64,000 nucleotides of DNA, from positions 62,001 to 126,000 of the forward strand of contig NZ_QPJW01000009.1 in NCBI RefSeq assembly GCF_003337355.1, given 5' to 3'. The translations under genes and the position numbers were made by a program. The notes under the pieces are model-generated. The model made no database searches. It saw only the letters and a program-made list of their open reading frames with translations, and was not told the DNA's origin. This document shows, in pieces, positions 53,483 to 63,317 of this stretch; the first letter of the stretch is position 1; each line of letters begins with the position of its first letter. The stretch is from Fontibacillus phaseoli (GTDB lineage: Bacteria > Bacillota > Bacilli > Paenibacillales > Paenibacillaceae).

Positions 53483-54052
53483 CTAAATCTCGACGTATTT
53501 AATTATTTTGGCCGGATTACCGCCAACGACCGCTCCGTTCGGCACATCTTTTGTGACTACCGCCCCCGCTGCAATGACGACATTATCACCGATCGTCACT
53601 CCCGGGACAATCACAGCTCGTCCGCCGATCCACACATTGTTACCGATCTTAACGGGCTTGCCGAACTCGACCCCGGAATTCCGGTCAGTGGGGTTTAAAG
53701 GATGCGTTGCCGTGTAGATATGGACACCTGGAGCCATGAAACAATAGTCACCTATATGCACCTCACAAACATCCAGAATGACGCAGTCGAAGTTGGCGTA
53801 AAAATGATTTCCGACGTAAATATTCGAACCGTAATCACAGCGGAATGTCGGTTCGATATAAACATGCTCCCCGGAAGCCCCGAGCAACTCCTTCATGATC
53901 GCCGTTCTCTGCTCTCTCTCGTCCTCCAGGGTCTGGTTGTACTGACGTGTCAGTTTGCGAGCCTTCAGCCGTTTCGCCACGAGTTCCTCGTCGCTAGCGT
54001 CGTACCACTCCCCGCCTAGCATCTTTTCCTTTTCCGTTTTAAGATGTGACAT
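53483..54052 (-). CDS. maa: Maltose/galactoside O-acetyltransferase (Maa)
   Basis: A 189-aa left-handed beta-helix acetyltransferase. N-terminal [14 protein letters not shown] is the mac domain, and hexapeptide repeats ([18 protein letters not shown]) follow. Catalytic His lies in [15 protein letters not shown] is at the end. It transfers acetyl from acetyl-CoA to sugars; a detoxification role is assumed for the family. A separate GAGG site precedes the ATG. Confidence 0.9.
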   Translation of the reverse strand: MSHLKTEKEKMLGGEWYDASDEELVAKRLKARKLTRQYNQTLEDEREQRTAIMKELLGASGEHVYIEPTFRCDYGSNIYVGNHFYANFDCVILDVCEVHIGDYCFMAPGVHIYTATHPLNPTDRNSGVEFGKPVKIGNNVWIGGRAVIVPGVTIGDNVVIAAGAVVTKDVPNGAVVGGNPAKIIKYVEI

Positions 54053-54091
54053 TCTCTCGCTACCTCCAAAATGTTATATTGATCCTCTGTT

Positions 54092-54556
54092 TTATTCCAT
54101 ACCGGGAAAATCAAGCTGCCGCAACGCTTCATAAACGATAATCGCAGCGGAATTAGACAAATTCAGCGAGCGGACTTTATCGGTCATCGGCATCCGCATC
54201 AACGTCTCCGGGTGAGTCTCCAGTATGTCCGGCGCCAAGCCCTTCGTTTCTTTTCCGAACACAAAGAAATCACCGTCTTGGAACTCAAAGTCTGTATACG
54301 ATTTCTTCGCCTTTGTCGTCGCAAAGAAAAAACGGCTACCGCCGTATTTCTCTTCTACGTCCCGGAACGAATCATGATATTCGATTTGAACGGCATACCA
54401 GTAATCCAGGCCCGCCCTTTTCATCGTGGCGTCGTCAGTACGGAACCCGAGCGGATGGACCAAATGAAGATGTATGCCGGTGGCCGCGCAGGTGCGCGCA
54501 ATATTTCCGGTATTCGCCGGAATTTCCGGCTCCACCAGTACAATATGTAATGCCAT
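54092..54556 (-). CDS. trmL: tRNA (cytidine(34)-2'-O)-methyltransferase TrmL
   Basis: A 154-aa SPOUT methyltransferase. EPEIPANTGNIARTCAATG near 8-26 and the knot FGKETKGLAPDILE with MTDKVRSLNLSNSAAI define TrmL/CspR. It methylates the wobble base of certain leucine tRNAs using SAM. The ATG at 54556 lies nine bases after GAGGTG; a Met four codons upstream is less well placed. Confidence 0.92.
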   Translation of the reverse strand: MALHIVLVEPEIPANTGNIARTCAATGIHLHLVHPLGFRTDDATMKRAGLDYWYAVQIEYHDSFRDVEEKYGGSRFFFATTKAKKSYTDFEFQDGDFFVFGKETKGLAPDILETHPETLMRMPMTDKVRSLNLSNSAAIIVYEALRQLDFPGME

Positions 54557-54652
54557 GTTGATCAACACCTCGTATATCTATTTAATATTTATTATTATAA
54601 CAGTTTATCCGAAAAATCCGCATGAAAAAGAAAATCCGTGAAGTATCCCGAC

Positions 54653-54691
54653 GCAAAAGCGGCAGCCGGAGGTTTCCCTCCGCTGCCGCTT
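54653..54691 (-). terminator. Terminator of serC
   Basis: AAGCGGCAGC(G)GAGG pairs with CCTCC(G)GCTGCCGCTT around a short loop, then TTTT on the minus strand. Confidence 0.8.
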
Positions 54692-54718
54692 CGACATCTA
54701 TCGTTTCACTTCATTAGC

Positions 54719-55807
54719 TTATCCGTTTGCTTTTTGAAACTCATTCATGAAGTCTACGAGCGCCTTGACGCTGTCATAAGGCACCGCATTATAAATGGAA
54801 GCACGCAATCCGCCGACACTACGGTGGCCCTTCAATCCGATGAACCCTTCAAGCTCCGATTGCTTGACGAACTGCTTCTCCAGTTCTTCGGAAGCGAGAC
54901 GGAACGTCACGTTCATGATCGAACGGTCCGCCGTGTTTGCGCAACCGCGGTAAAATCCGCCGCTGGAATCGATCGTTTGATACAAAAGGTTCGCCTTCTC
55001 CAGGTTCTTTTGCTCGATTCCCTTCAGGGAGCCTTGCTCTTCGATCCATTTCAATACTTCGTTCACCATGTAGATCGAGAAGGACGGCGGTGTGTTATAA
55101 AGCGAGTTGTTCTCCGTATGCGTATCATAACGGAAGTAAGTCGGAAGATGCTTAGGCGAGTTTTGCAGCAGTTCCTCCCGCGCGATCACGACCGTTACGC
55201 CGGACGGCCCGAGATTCTTCTGTGCGCCGGCATAAACAACGCCGAACTGAGTCAGATCGAACGGACGGCACAAAATGTCGCTCGACATATCGGCGATCAG
55301 CGGCACGCTGCCGGTATCGGGATAAGCCTGGAACTGGGTGCCTTCAATCGTTTCGTTGGAGGTGATGTGCAAGTAAGCTGTATTCTCAGGAAGCTCCAGC
55401 TTGCTGAGATCCGGAATCGACATATACTTATCTTCTTCCGAGGAAGCAGCCACGAAAGTCTCGCCGATCAGCTTGGCTTCCTTGAGGGCTTTGTTGGCCC
55501 AGCTTCCCGTCTTCACGTAACCTGCCTTTTTGCCTTCGCCCAAAAAGTTCATCGGCAGCATGGCAAATTGCGTTGTAGCTCCGCCCTGCAAGAACAACAC
55601 TTTGTAGCCCTCAGGATTTCCGAGCAGCTTAAGTAAACGACTGGCGGCTTCATTATGAACCTCTTCATATACTTTACCGCGATGGGACATCTCCATGATG
55701 GACATTCCCGTCTCCTTAAAATCAACGAATTCCGCTTGGGCGCGTTCCAGCACTGCTAGAGGCAAGGCAGCCGGGCCGGCATTAAAGTTGTAAGCTCTCT
55801 TACTCAT
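54719..55807 (-). CDS. serC: Phosphoserine aminotransferase SerC
   Basis: A 362-aa PLP enzyme of the serine biosynthesis pathway. NFNAGPAALP at the N terminus, SHRGKVYEEVH, FLQGGATTQFAM, the PLP Lys in VVYAGAQKNLGPSG, and HRSVGGLRASIYNA near the end are diagnostic. It converts 3-phosphohydroxypyruvate and glutamate to phosphoserine. The ATG at 55807 is behind GGATGGGGG; the longer upstream frame is ignored. serA is not adjacent. A terminator follows. Confidence 0.95.
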   Translation of the reverse strand: MSKRAYNFNAGPAALPLAVLERAQAEFVDFKETGMSIMEMSHRGKVYEEVHNEAASRLLKLLGNPEGYKVLFLQGGATTQFAMLPMNFLGEGKKAGYVKTGSWANKALKEAKLIGETFVAASSEEDKYMSIPDLSKLELPENTAYLHITSNETIEGTQFQAYPDTGSVPLIADMSSDILCRPFDLTQFGVVYAGAQKNLGPSGVTVVIAREELLQNSPKHLPTYFRYDTHTENNSLYNTPPSFSIYMVNEVLKWIEEQGSLKGIEQKNLEKANLLYQTIDSSGGFYRGCANTADRSIMNVTFRLASEELEKQFVKQSELEGFIGLKGHRSVGGLRASIYNAVPYDSVKALVDFMNEFQKANG

Positions 55808-55950
55808 TTCCCCCATCCTTTCTCTTCCGTGTCTAGTAAGGTTCGAAGTTTTGATAAGGACTATCATAGCAACTATTCTTTTTTCCATCAAGCTGTTATT
55901 TCGCTAAGAAGCAGCAGTTTGCAGAATTGACACATTAACGCTTCATTTCG

Positions 55951-56850
55951 TCAAAGGATTGAGGGGGATTTCGTAAAAAATTCGTACACTCTTGACCATG
56001 TTTTCCGTTCTCCCGGAGCCAGTTGCAGTTCATAGAACATTTCCGGAGCCACCACGTGACCGAGCCCCCAGACCGCCGCCGCGGATACCGGGAACCTGCT
56101 GATTTCGCGGACGCCGGTTCCGCTCGGGCGATGCAGAAGCTCCCACATCCAGGGATACCTCTCCCCTTCAAAGCCGGGGAGGCGAAAATAGAACGGTCTG
56201 TCGGGGATATGTCCCCAACGAACTTCCCCCTGTCCGAAGGTCAGGCCCCTCAGTGTTTCCTCCTCATCCGCCCAAGGAGACAACTCAAAAGGAAACTTCA
56301 GCACATAGTCGGGACCGACGGGGTTGCCGTCGATCCCGAGGAAATTATGGCAATATTCCTCAGTAGCAATGACCTTTGTACCCGTATTATGCGCAGCGTA
56401 TTCCACTGTGAGACGGTTTTCGTCGACTGAGACCGTCTTGGTAAGGGAAACCGCATAGCCCCGGCATTCCTCCAAAATCGTCCGGAAGATAATCTTGCGG
56501 GTACCCTCCATTTCGACTTCCGTCTCGAATGGTTGTACCGGATAGTCTCTCGAAAACTCGTATTTCCTATCGTCAAGCCGGGTCAGCAACCCGACGCCAA
56601 GCTTGGGAAAAGATTCTCCTGTACGTGTTTCCTCATAACCGATCGCTCGTAAAATCCCGAATTCATTGCACAAACCGGCGCCCCCGGTGCCTTGCCCCGG
56701 CACCAGGCTTTCCGGAACGCAGAATGAATGACGGCCTTCGAGTAAAGTAATGCCCGTTATAAATCCGCTCCAGTCGAAACGGGATCCCCTGTAAGCCCCC
56801 GCCCCGGCGATTTCAATCTCCAGTTGTTCATTCTTAAGTTGATAAACCAT
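55951..56850 (-). CDS. Aldose 1-epimerase (mutarotase)-like protein
   Basis: A 299-aa beta-sandwich protein of the galactose-mutarotase-like superfamily. RGSRFDWSGFI near 20-31 and EEYCHNFLGIDG, with a His at the catalytic position, resemble aldose 1-epimerase relatives. It starts 29 bp after the GH94 phosphorylase stop on the same strand, so the two are co-transcribed. It could interconvert anomers of the sugar released or used by the phosphorylase. Substrate inferred only. Confidence 0.7.
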   Translation of the reverse strand: MVYQLKNEQLEIEIAGAGAYRGSRFDWSGFITGITLLEGRHSFCVPESLVPGQGTGGAGLCNEFGILRAIGYEETRTGESFPKLGVGLLTRLDDRKYEFSRDYPVQPFETEVEMEGTRKIIFRTILEECRGYAVSLTKTVSVDENRLTVEYAAHNTGTKVIATEEYCHNFLGIDGNPVGPDYVLKFPFELSPWADEEETLRGLTFGQGEVRWGHIPDRPFYFRLPGFEGERYPWMWELLHRPSGTGVREISRFPVSAAAVWGLGHVVAPEMFYELQLAPGERKTWSRVYEFFTKSPSIL

Positions 56851-56879
56851 TGCTGAAATGCCTCCAAACCATTTTCAGG

Positions 56880-59606
56880 CTATTCGCCCAACACAATTTC
56901 AAGTTCATGCAATCCGGTCTCCGCCAGGCTTCCGATTACGTTCCGGTTCAGCAAGCAACCGTCTTCGGAAATAACGAACGGGATAGTTTCCCCGTTGAGC
57001 TTAACGGATTGGATACGGTAGGCTCCGTAATCGGCACCTTGAGGATTCAGATATGCAATGCTCAGCATGCGTCCGGCAAACAGCGTTTCCACGGAAGCCT
57101 TTCCGGCCTCGTCAAACTGCGGCTTCATCAGCTTTGGCTCCAACTTCAAATCGCCGTAATAACCTTTGACCCCGAATACTTCCGTTAACTGGGTCAAAAG
57201 CAGCCAGCTGGCCGATCCGGTCAAATACGTATACATTCCGCGGCCTTTTTCATTAATATATTCCGCAATTCCCGGGTACATCCGGCTCTTTTCAAAGTCT
57301 GCGGACAATTTGTAAATGGAGTCCAGGACGTCGAAGCCTTCTTTAACAAAACCGCGCTTATATAAGGCGTTTGCATACATTACGGTCATATGGCTAAACA
57401 TCGCTCCATTTTCCTTATGACCGAAGGCGAATCCGAACGCCCGGCCCAAATCCTGTTGAATGCCCCCAAACCGGGTATTTAACCGGTACCCGATCTTGTC
57501 GTCTTTCAAATATTGGTTCACGGCGGATGATATTTTGCCGACCTGCTCTCCAGTAGCGACACCGCCCATGATGGTGAACACCTGACCCGTCAATGTCATC
57601 CGCACCCCATTAGGATGATCCCCTTCCACCCGCTTCGCATGGTCGTTGTAATATCCATTAAACCACTCATAGCCTTCCCGGTTTTTGATCCATTCGTTCT
57701 GGCGCAGATGTTCCATCGCCCATTCGCCTTTACGTTTCAAATCTCCGGCTGCCTGACAAATATCCAGCTTCACCTTGGCCCCGGAAACCGACGGGACAAT
57801 GGAATCGTAATAGCGTTGAAGCAAATCCCGCTTATCGGCAATGCTGTCATATGCTAACGGCTCCGCCAATGTGTCAAACAGAATCGCCATTTCTTCGGCG
57901 ATTTCAATCGTGTTCTGACCGTTCTTGGCTTGCATCTCCAGCAGCAAATCGGCAAGCTCAAGCAGGTTGCTCGCATAGAAGGCCGTAAATGCCACGCTCT
58001 CGCCGCGGTTCGGCGCCAGATCCAATCCATCGTTCCAGTCGGCGCCCTCCAGCAGGATGTTGCCGTGTTCTCCGACATGGAAGAACGGGGTCATATTTTG
58101 CAGCAAAATATGTTCCAAAATTGTTCCTTCATAGATTTGACCGTCCCGCGTCAGCAGTTTGTTCCCCTGCTCCGGAGTCCATGTCAAATCACGATCCTTA
58201 CAGCGTTTGACAAACACGTCGCGGAAATAGGTTTGCGGCTGAAGCAGCAGCTCCAAATCCCCGCTCTGATGAATGTACAACAGCGTTGTCAGCAGCGGCC
58301 AGGCTCCATGATCCATCCAGACGCGCGGAATGTTGTTGCGGTCGGCCACGAATTCGCCGGGCTTGGAACCGATAATCGTCGCATTGCTGCCATCCATCCG
58401 GACTCCCGCATAGTTGTTAAGCAGCAAATTCCGGACCTCCGCAGGCTCCATGACCATGAGGGCCAGGCAATCCTGCCACAAATCGCGCCAACCCCGCCCA
58501 CCGCGGCCATAATCATGGTACGGAAGGAAGGAGTTGCCGTAAAGTCGACGCAGAATTGGCTGAAGGGTTACCCACTTCATCCACATATCCTGCTCGTTAT
58601 CTCCGGTATGGAAGGACACCGTATCAAGCTTTGAACGCCAGTAAGATTCGTTCCGCTGAAGTAATTGATCGAAACGGGTTTCCGACAAATAGTCGGCGGC
58701 GATCCGGTCCAGATCGATCCGGTCATCGGAGATCATCATCGCGATGACGAAGGATACCGTTTGTCCAGGGGCAAGGGAAACCTTCTCAAAACGGAGGGCT
58801 CCTGTCGCCTCATAGCCTTCCAGAACGGCACCGGACGCGACAGACGGCTCCAGATTCGCCACCACGGCCTCCGGCCAATCAAGGGCACCGCCCTCGCCCA
58901 TGAAATCTTCGGTTTCCGGGAAGAAGCCGACGGGTGATTCTCCCCCTGCCTCGGCTCCGAATACGCCGTAGGTCACCTTGTTGACCCGATGCCCCCGCTC
59001 GTCAAAGGAAAGCGCCGGTTGGACTTCTACCCCGTACTTCGAAGTAAATGTGCGATGCAGCAAGGATGTAACATGCCGGTGATCGCGAAGATCGTCCGCC
59101 GAACGCCCATAAATCGGGATAGACGCGGTCGGAGTAATGACAAGCGGGTTATTCCCCGTATTGGTCAGACTAACTTTCATTAATTCCACCTTGTCGTCCG
59201 TGACGGGAACGAAATTCACCGTTTCCGCCCGCAAGCCTACAGCCCCGTGATCCCGGGTCACTTTATGCCACAAAAAGCCTCCCTCAAGCTTACTTTCCTC
59301 TTCTTCCGCGGAAAATAAAGAGGAGTTTTGCTTGGCGGAGTTACCGCTCACGGACCAGGCGCCGCTTCCTTCGATAAACACCCAAAAATTCCGTGAAGCC
59401 TTGGAATTGTGCAGATCCAGTACCGACACCGGCTCCATCAAAAATGTGTTATGGCCGGAGGTCATTTCACCGTGTAAATTGGGGGTGATCGCAGACATCA
59501 TCCCCGCTTCGTTGACCAGCGGAAAATACAAATAACTGCTCTTTTCCGGTTGCTCTAGCCTAAATTGCCCATGATCCCCTAAAAACTCCCATTTTTTGCT
59601 TTTCAT
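56880..59606 (-). CDS. GH94 inverting disaccharide phosphorylase (laminaribiose phosphorylase-like?)
   Basis: A 908-aa cytoplasmic enzyme. The N-terminal beta-sandwich has YLYFPLVNEAGMMSAITP. A linker helix and (alpha/alpha)6 barrel follow, with YGRGGRGWRDLWQD near 366-379 and the general acid Asp in GADWND (about 522-526). GH94 enzymes split a beta-glucosidic bond with phosphate to give alpha-glucose-1-phosphate. The length near 910 is closer to laminaribiose phosphorylases of Paenibacillus than to cellobiose phosphorylase (about 810), but the substrate is not proven. No signal peptide, so it acts on imported sugar from the adjacent ABC transporter. Confidence 0.85.
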   Translation of the reverse strand: MKSKKWEFLGDHGQFRLEQPEKSSYLYFPLVNEAGMMSAITPNLHGEMTSGHNTFLMEPVSVLDLHNSKASRNFWVFIEGSGAWSVSGNSAKQNSSLFSAEEEESKLEGGFLWHKVTRDHGAVGLRAETVNFVPVTDDKVELMKVSLTNTGNNPLVITPTASIPIYGRSADDLRDHRHVTSLLHRTFTSKYGVEVQPALSFDERGHRVNKVTYGVFGAEAGGESPVGFFPETEDFMGEGGALDWPEAVVANLEPSVASGAVLEGYEATGALRFEKVSLAPGQTVSFVIAMMISDDRIDLDRIAADYLSETRFDQLLQRNESYWRSKLDTVSFHTGDNEQDMWMKWVTLQPILRRLYGNSFLPYHDYGRGGRGWRDLWQDCLALMVMEPAEVRNLLLNNYAGVRMDGSNATIIGSKPGEFVADRNNIPRVWMDHGAWPLLTTLLYIHQSGDLELLLQPQTYFRDVFVKRCKDRDLTWTPEQGNKLLTRDGQIYEGTILEHILLQNMTPFFHVGEHGNILLEGADWNDGLDLAPNRGESVAFTAFYASNLLELADLLLEMQAKNGQNTIEIAEEMAILFDTLAEPLAYDSIADKRDLLQRYYDSIVPSVSGAKVKLDICQAAGDLKRKGEWAMEHLRQNEWIKNREGYEWFNGYYNDHAKRVEGDHPNGVRMTLTGQVFTIMGGVATGEQVGKISSAVNQYLKDDKIGYRLNTRFGGIQQDLGRAFGFAFGHKENGAMFSHMTVMYANALYKRGFVKEGFDVLDSIYKLSADFEKSRMYPGIAEYINEKGRGMYTYLTGSASWLLLTQLTEVFGVKGYYGDLKLEPKLMKPQFDEAGKASVETLFAGRMLSIAYLNPQGADYGAYRIQSVKLNGETIPFVISEDGCLLNRNVIGSLAETGLHELEIVLGE

Positions 59607-59679
59607 TTGGATCTCCCTCTCCTTTGGATATCGTAAATCCGCACCTTACCAGCCGGATTTCTGTTTTCAGGCAAAAATG

Positions 59680-59712
59680 AATCCCGCTCTACGAAGGTAC
59701 GCGGGATTCTGT
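59680..59712 (-). terminator. Terminator between permease G and the GH94 gene
   Basis: AATCCCGC pairs with GCGGGATT around a 13-base loop. On the minus strand ATTTTTGC follows. Read-through would link the ABC genes to the phosphorylase gene. Confidence 0.75.
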
Positions 59713-59726
59713 TCCGTGAAACAGCT

Positions 59727-60563
59727 TCAGGATTTTACTGCTCCCGCAAGCGCGCCGTCCACGAGATATTTTTGAATGAAGGTATACAACACGATTAACG
59801 GTGCTGCCACAATGGTAATACCGCAGGCCAGGAGCGGCCAGTTGTTGCCGTATTGGCCCTTGAATTCCTTCAGACCGAAAGTGATCGGGTAATTGGCTTT
59901 GCTCGGCAAATACATGATCGGTCCGACAAAATCATTCCAGATTCCAATGGCCGTCAGGATGACGCCGGTAGCGATAACCGGTTTCATCAGCGGCAGAATC
60001 ATCTGGAATAAATAACGGAAATAGCCCGATCCGTCCATTCCGGCCGCTTCATCCAGTTCCCGGCTGATCGATTTGATATAACCGACAAACATCATGAAGA
60101 CGACACCGGTACCGGATGTTTTCAGAATGATGTAACCCAGCTTCGTGTCATATCCGAACATGTCCAGACTTTCGCGCATTGACAACATGAGCTTATATTG
60201 GGCAACCATTGGATTCGGAAGAAATTGAGACAAAAGGAAGAAGAGATAAATAAATCCGGCCCATTTGACATAGCCGCGGGCTACCGGGAAAGCACCCAAT
60301 ACGGACACGATAATCGTTAACACGGTTGCCACGCCGGTATAAAGAACGCTGTTCACGAAGTAATTCGCAAAATTCCCCTCCGTCCATGCGGTAGCGTAAT
60401 TGCTCCACTGGATTTCCTTGACGAAACCGATCGGATTCATCAGGTATTCGGGGTATGATTTAATGGAAACATTGAGTACAAGAATCAGCGGTACTACATA
60501 TAAAATCAACAATATCGCGATCACGGCATAAGACAGCACTGTAAACGATTTGGAATTTTTCAT
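59727..60563 (-). CDS. Carbohydrate ABC transporter permease, MalG type
   Basis: A 278-aa protein with six membrane helices. The EAA loop, contacting the ATPase, is DEAAGMDGSGYFRYLFQMILPLMKP (seen as DEAAGMDG and LPLMKP). The C terminus is short (VDGALAGAVKS), as in the CUT1 family. It pairs with the permease at 60566, two bases upstream. No ATPase gene is present; a shared MsmX-type ATPase elsewhere is the usual solution. Confidence 0.92.
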   Translation of the reverse strand: MKNSKSFTVLSYAVIAILLILYVVPLILVLNVSIKSYPEYLMNPIGFVKEIQWSNYATAWTEGNFANYFVNSVLYTGVATVLTIIVSVLGAFPVARGYVKWAGFIYLFFLLSQFLPNPMVAQYKLMLSMRESLDMFGYDTKLGYIILKTSGTGVVFMMFVGYIKSISRELDEAAGMDGSGYFRYLFQMILPLMKPVIATGVILTAIGIWNDFVGPIMYLPSKANYPITFGLKEFKGQYGNNWPLLACGITIVAAPLIVLYTFIQKYLVDGALAGAVKS

Positions 60564-60565
60564 GA

Positions 60566-61459
60566 TTAATATTCCACCTCTCTCTTACGCGTCTGTCTCA
60601 CCGCAACTACGACGAAGACCAGAATGATCAGGAACTGAACGACAGACAAAGCGGACGGAAGTCCCATCTCCAGACTGCCGCGGAAAGTTTCCTTATAAAC
60701 GTCATAAGCCATCGTTCTCGTGTTAAATCGTCCATCCGTCGTGGCCAGAATGATATCGAACGCAGACATCGCGCCGATGATCGAAAGCAGCATATTCACG
60801 GTAAAGGACGGAGCGATCAACGGGAAGGTGATATGACGGAAGGATTGCCATTTGGTTGTACCGTCGATATAACCGGCTTCATAGAGGTCCTTAGGAACCG
60901 ACTGCAGGCCCGCCAAGAAAATAAGCATCGAGTAGCCCATGTACATCCAGATTTGAACGAAAATAATATAACCGAACGCATGCGTAAAGCTGGCAAAAAA
61001 CATATCTTTATATCCGAACAGCCACTCGTACAGCATATTTACCGGACCGCTCATCGGGTCGAACATCATGCTCCAGATCAGAGCGACCACAGCTACCCCA
61101 AGCACGACCGGCAAAAAGAATACGGCACGGTAGAAATAGTCGCCGCGAAGCCGCTGATTAATCAATACGGCAACGAATAAGGCGACTCCATTCTGAACGA
61201 TGGTAACGACAAACATGAAGATTAATGTATTAATAATGGAGCGCCAGCGTTCTCCAGAGTTTCCGGAGTAGAAAAGATCATAATAATTTTCCAGGCCGAC
61301 AAATTTCATGGAACTGCCGGGTATGTTTTTCACGTCGGTAAAGGAATAAATCACTGTCATTACGGAGGGTCCAAAATAGAAGACAAGATACAATCCCATG
61401 GGGATCAGCAGTAATATAAACGGTATAAATCTCGCAAAGCCTTTGCCAAATGGATACAT
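60566..61459 (-). CDS. Carbohydrate ABC transporter permease, MalF type
   Basis: A 297-aa protein with six membrane helices. ATG at 61459 (MYPFGKGFARFIP) lies behind GAGGTGAG; the longer frame is rejected. The EAA loop is EAGYIDGTTKWQSFRHITFPL (seen as EAGYIDG and ITFPL). N-terminal helix and GPVNMLYEWLFG periplasmic-side loop are typical of CUT1 MalF-like subunits of short length. Preceded by a hairpin after the binding-protein gene. Confidence 0.92.
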   Translation of the reverse strand: MYPFGKGFARFIPFILLLIPMGLYLVFYFGPSVMTVIYSFTDVKNIPGSSMKFVGLENYYDLFYSGNSGERWRSIINTLIFMFVVTIVQNGVALFVAVLINQRLRGDYFYRAVFFLPVVLGVAVVALIWSMMFDPMSGPVNMLYEWLFGYKDMFFASFTHAFGYIIFVQIWMYMGYSMLIFLAGLQSVPKDLYEAGYIDGTTKWQSFRHITFPLIAPSFTVNMLLSIIGAMSAFDIILATTDGRFNTRTMAYDVYKETFRGSLEMGLPSALSVVQFLIILVFVVVAVRQTRKREVEY

Positions 61460-61494
61460 CTCTCTCACCTCGCAGGTCCATATCAAATAAATGA

Positions 61495-61524
61495 TCGGGG
61501 TCCGCCAACGCAGACCCCGAGGGC
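61495..61524 (-). terminator. Intercistronic hairpin between binding protein and permeases
   Basis: TCGGGGTC pairs with GACCCCGA around a 10-base loop, followed by TCATTTATTTG on the minus strand. Such elements let the binding protein be made in excess of the permeases. Confidence 0.75.
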
Positions 61525-61553
61525 AGTATGATCTTTATAATTTTCTCTCTATA

Positions 61554-62918
61554 TTATTTTGGAGCTGCGGCTTCCCACTCTTTTTGTTGTACGTCAGCCA
61601 ATTCCTTAGCGGTTTTAAATTGTCCGCCCGGTGCCAGATATTCTGTATGCACGCCTTCTGCAGCGAGATGTTCACCCACGTTTTCGCGGTTGATCATCAT
61701 GATTTCGTAAGCCAATTCAAAATCTCCGAGGTAAGGAGTCAGTTCGTTATCGATAAACTCGCTGTCCGTGGAAATGTTGTCTTGGGTTGGAATAAAGCCT
61801 GCTGCTTTGACGAATTTAGTGTAGTTTTCAGGCTCCGAGAAGAATTCCAGCCATTTGATTCCGCCCTCTTTGTTCGGGCCTTGCTCGGCAACATACCAGG
61901 TTACATCGTACTTCCCGACGAAAGAAGCGTTTTTCGCTGCATCTTCGGTAGCCGGAACCGGGAAGTATCCGAATTTCAAATCCGGGTTAGCCGTAGCGAT
62001 CGTTGGAGCATCCCACGATCCGTCAGCCAGCATAGCAACTTTTCCTGTAGCAAAGATAGCAGGAGCGGAAGCATAGTCGATGCCCATGAAACCGTCGATC
62101 ATGTAGTTGTCCTGAATCGTTTTCATCTTGTCGAGCACTTCAACGGCTTCGGCGTCATTAAACGCGGTTTCGCCTTTCCAAACGCCTTCGATCCATTTTT
62201 GCTGATCGCCGCCGCCCAGGATTTTCGCTTGAAGCGCAAATACCGGCAGCTTCAACGGCCATACGTCTTTACCGGCCACACCGATCGGAGTGATTCCTTT
62301 AGCCTTCAAATCTTCGCAAAGCTTGAGAAATTCGGTCCAGGTCGTAGGCACTTTCAAGCCATTGTCTTCAAAAATCTGTTTATTGTAGAACAGACCCGAC
62401 ATGGCCACTTTACCGGTAGGAACGGCATAAACTTTGCCATTGTATGTACCGGCTTTTTCGATATCATTCGCGTTCCAGTTTTTCACCAGCGCCTGATCCG
62501 AAAGATCAGCAATCAGACCGGAATCGATCCATTGCTGCCAATCCGGCGTTTTCGCACCCGGTGTCCAATCTTGCGGCGAAAGTCTCATTCCCGACAAATC
62601 GGCCATGACATCCACGTCTTTTGCCGTGATTCTGGCTCTTTGGGCTTGTTTATATTCGTCGTCCGGACCTGTCGTCGTGTATTCGACTTTATATTCCGGA
62701 TATTTCTTTTCGAAAGCATCGTTGATTTCTTTCATCGCTTTATTAATGTTTTCTTGCTTCCAGTGGAGAATCTTTACAACTTTCTTTTCACCCGTTGCTT
62801 TGTTGCCCCCGCCTTCATTTGCAGGTGCCGCATTGCCGCCTTTATCCCCACCGCCACAAGCTGCAAGGCTGAGTGTAAGAGCGCCTGCAAGTACCAAGGC
62901 TGAAATTCTCTTTACCAT
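61554..62918 (-). CDS. Carbohydrate ABC transporter substrate-binding lipoprotein
   Basis: A 454-aa lipoprotein. ATG at 62918 (MVKRISALVLAGALTLSLAA then Cys) behind TAGGGGG. Lipobox LAAC, then a Gly/Asn/Lys-rich linker. The mature protein matches family 1 solute-binding proteins (VVKILHWKQENIN, GKVYAVPTG, AMLADGSWDA). It captures an oligosaccharide, probably the substrate of the GH94 enzyme, for the two permeases. Its promoter region carries an operator-like palindrome at 63037. Confidence 0.93.
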   Translation of the reverse strand: MVKRISALVLAGALTLSLAACGGGDKGGNAAPANEGGGNKATGEKKVVKILHWKQENINKAMKEINDAFEKKYPEYKVEYTTTGPDDEYKQAQRARITAKDVDVMADLSGMRLSPQDWTPGAKTPDWQQWIDSGLIADLSDQALVKNWNANDIEKAGTYNGKVYAVPTGKVAMSGLFYNKQIFEDNGLKVPTTWTEFLKLCEDLKAKGITPIGVAGKDVWPLKLPVFALQAKILGGGDQQKWIEGVWKGETAFNDAEAVEVLDKMKTIQDNYMIDGFMGIDYASAPAIFATGKVAMLADGSWDAPTIATANPDLKFGYFPVPATEDAAKNASFVGKYDVTWYVAEQGPNKEGGIKWLEFFSEPENYTKFVKAAGFIPTQDNISTDSEFIDNELTPYLGDFELAYEIMMINRENVGEHLAAEGVHTEYLAPGGQFKTAKELADVQQKEWEAAAPK

Positions 62919-63036
62919 GTTGTTACCCCCTAATTTGATAAATAAGTAGACAACTCTTTCGGTATGCATCCGACAGTGAAGTTCCTAAAATTTTCGTTGA
63001 AACTTCAGGAAAATCGAACAAATAGATAAAATTCTC

Positions 63037-63050
63037 CGAAAGCGGTTTCG
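63037..63050. promoter_or_regulatory. LacI-type operator, promoter-proximal to the binding-protein gene
   Basis: CGAAAGCGGTTTCG, a near-palindrome with a C-G centre. It lies inside the leftward TTGACG-N17-TTTTAT promoter and matches the second site in 11 of 14 bases. It also resembles cre but lacks the outer T/A. Confidence 0.55.
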
Positions 63051-63215
63051 TCAAAACACATTATTGCATCATTCATGCCGTTTGTAAAGGTATTTTTTAT
63101 AAACCTCTTTCCGGAAGAAAAAACGCTTTCTCCAAAAGACGATTAACATTAAAGTTTCCTTTTATATTAGCGGTTTTCTCCTCAATATTGACGGCATATG
63201 ACCTGCTATTTTGGA

Positions 63216-63244
63216 TTGACTTGCTTAATGCGAACATGTAAACT
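63216..63244 (+). promoter_or_regulatory. Sigma-A promoter of the LacI-type regulator
   Basis: TTGACT, 17 bases, TAAACT. Good -35, fair -10, optimal spacing. About 75 bp upstream of the TTG start. Confidence 0.6.
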
Positions 63245-63251
63245 AAAGTCA

Positions 63252-63265
63252 CGAAACATGTTTCG
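63252..63265. promoter_or_regulatory. LacI-type operator at the regulator's own start site
   Basis: CGAAACATGTTTCG, a perfect 14-bp palindrome, eight bases past the -10. Suggests autorepression. Confidence 0.6.
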
Positions 63266-63317
63266 TAGCAAGAATATCCCGTGAAATGAATCAGTTTCAA
63301 CAGAAGGGGGCTTCACC

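Larger units (their letters stand above)
62919..63317. promoter_or_regulatory. Divergent control region of the sugar-uptake operon and its LacI regulator
   Basis: 399 bp, AT-rich. Leftward candidates are TTTACA-N17-AATAAT and TTGACG-N17-TTTTAT near 63020-63095. The rightward promoter is TTGACT-N17-TAAACT at 63216-63244. Operators at 63037 and 63252. No coding sequence seen. Confidence 0.6.

Noticed and set aside
61491-62903. 470-codon frame opposite the sugar-binding lipoprotein
   Set aside because: Antisense shadow, Phe/Arg/Ser-rich; the lipoprotein has a clear lipobox and family motifs.
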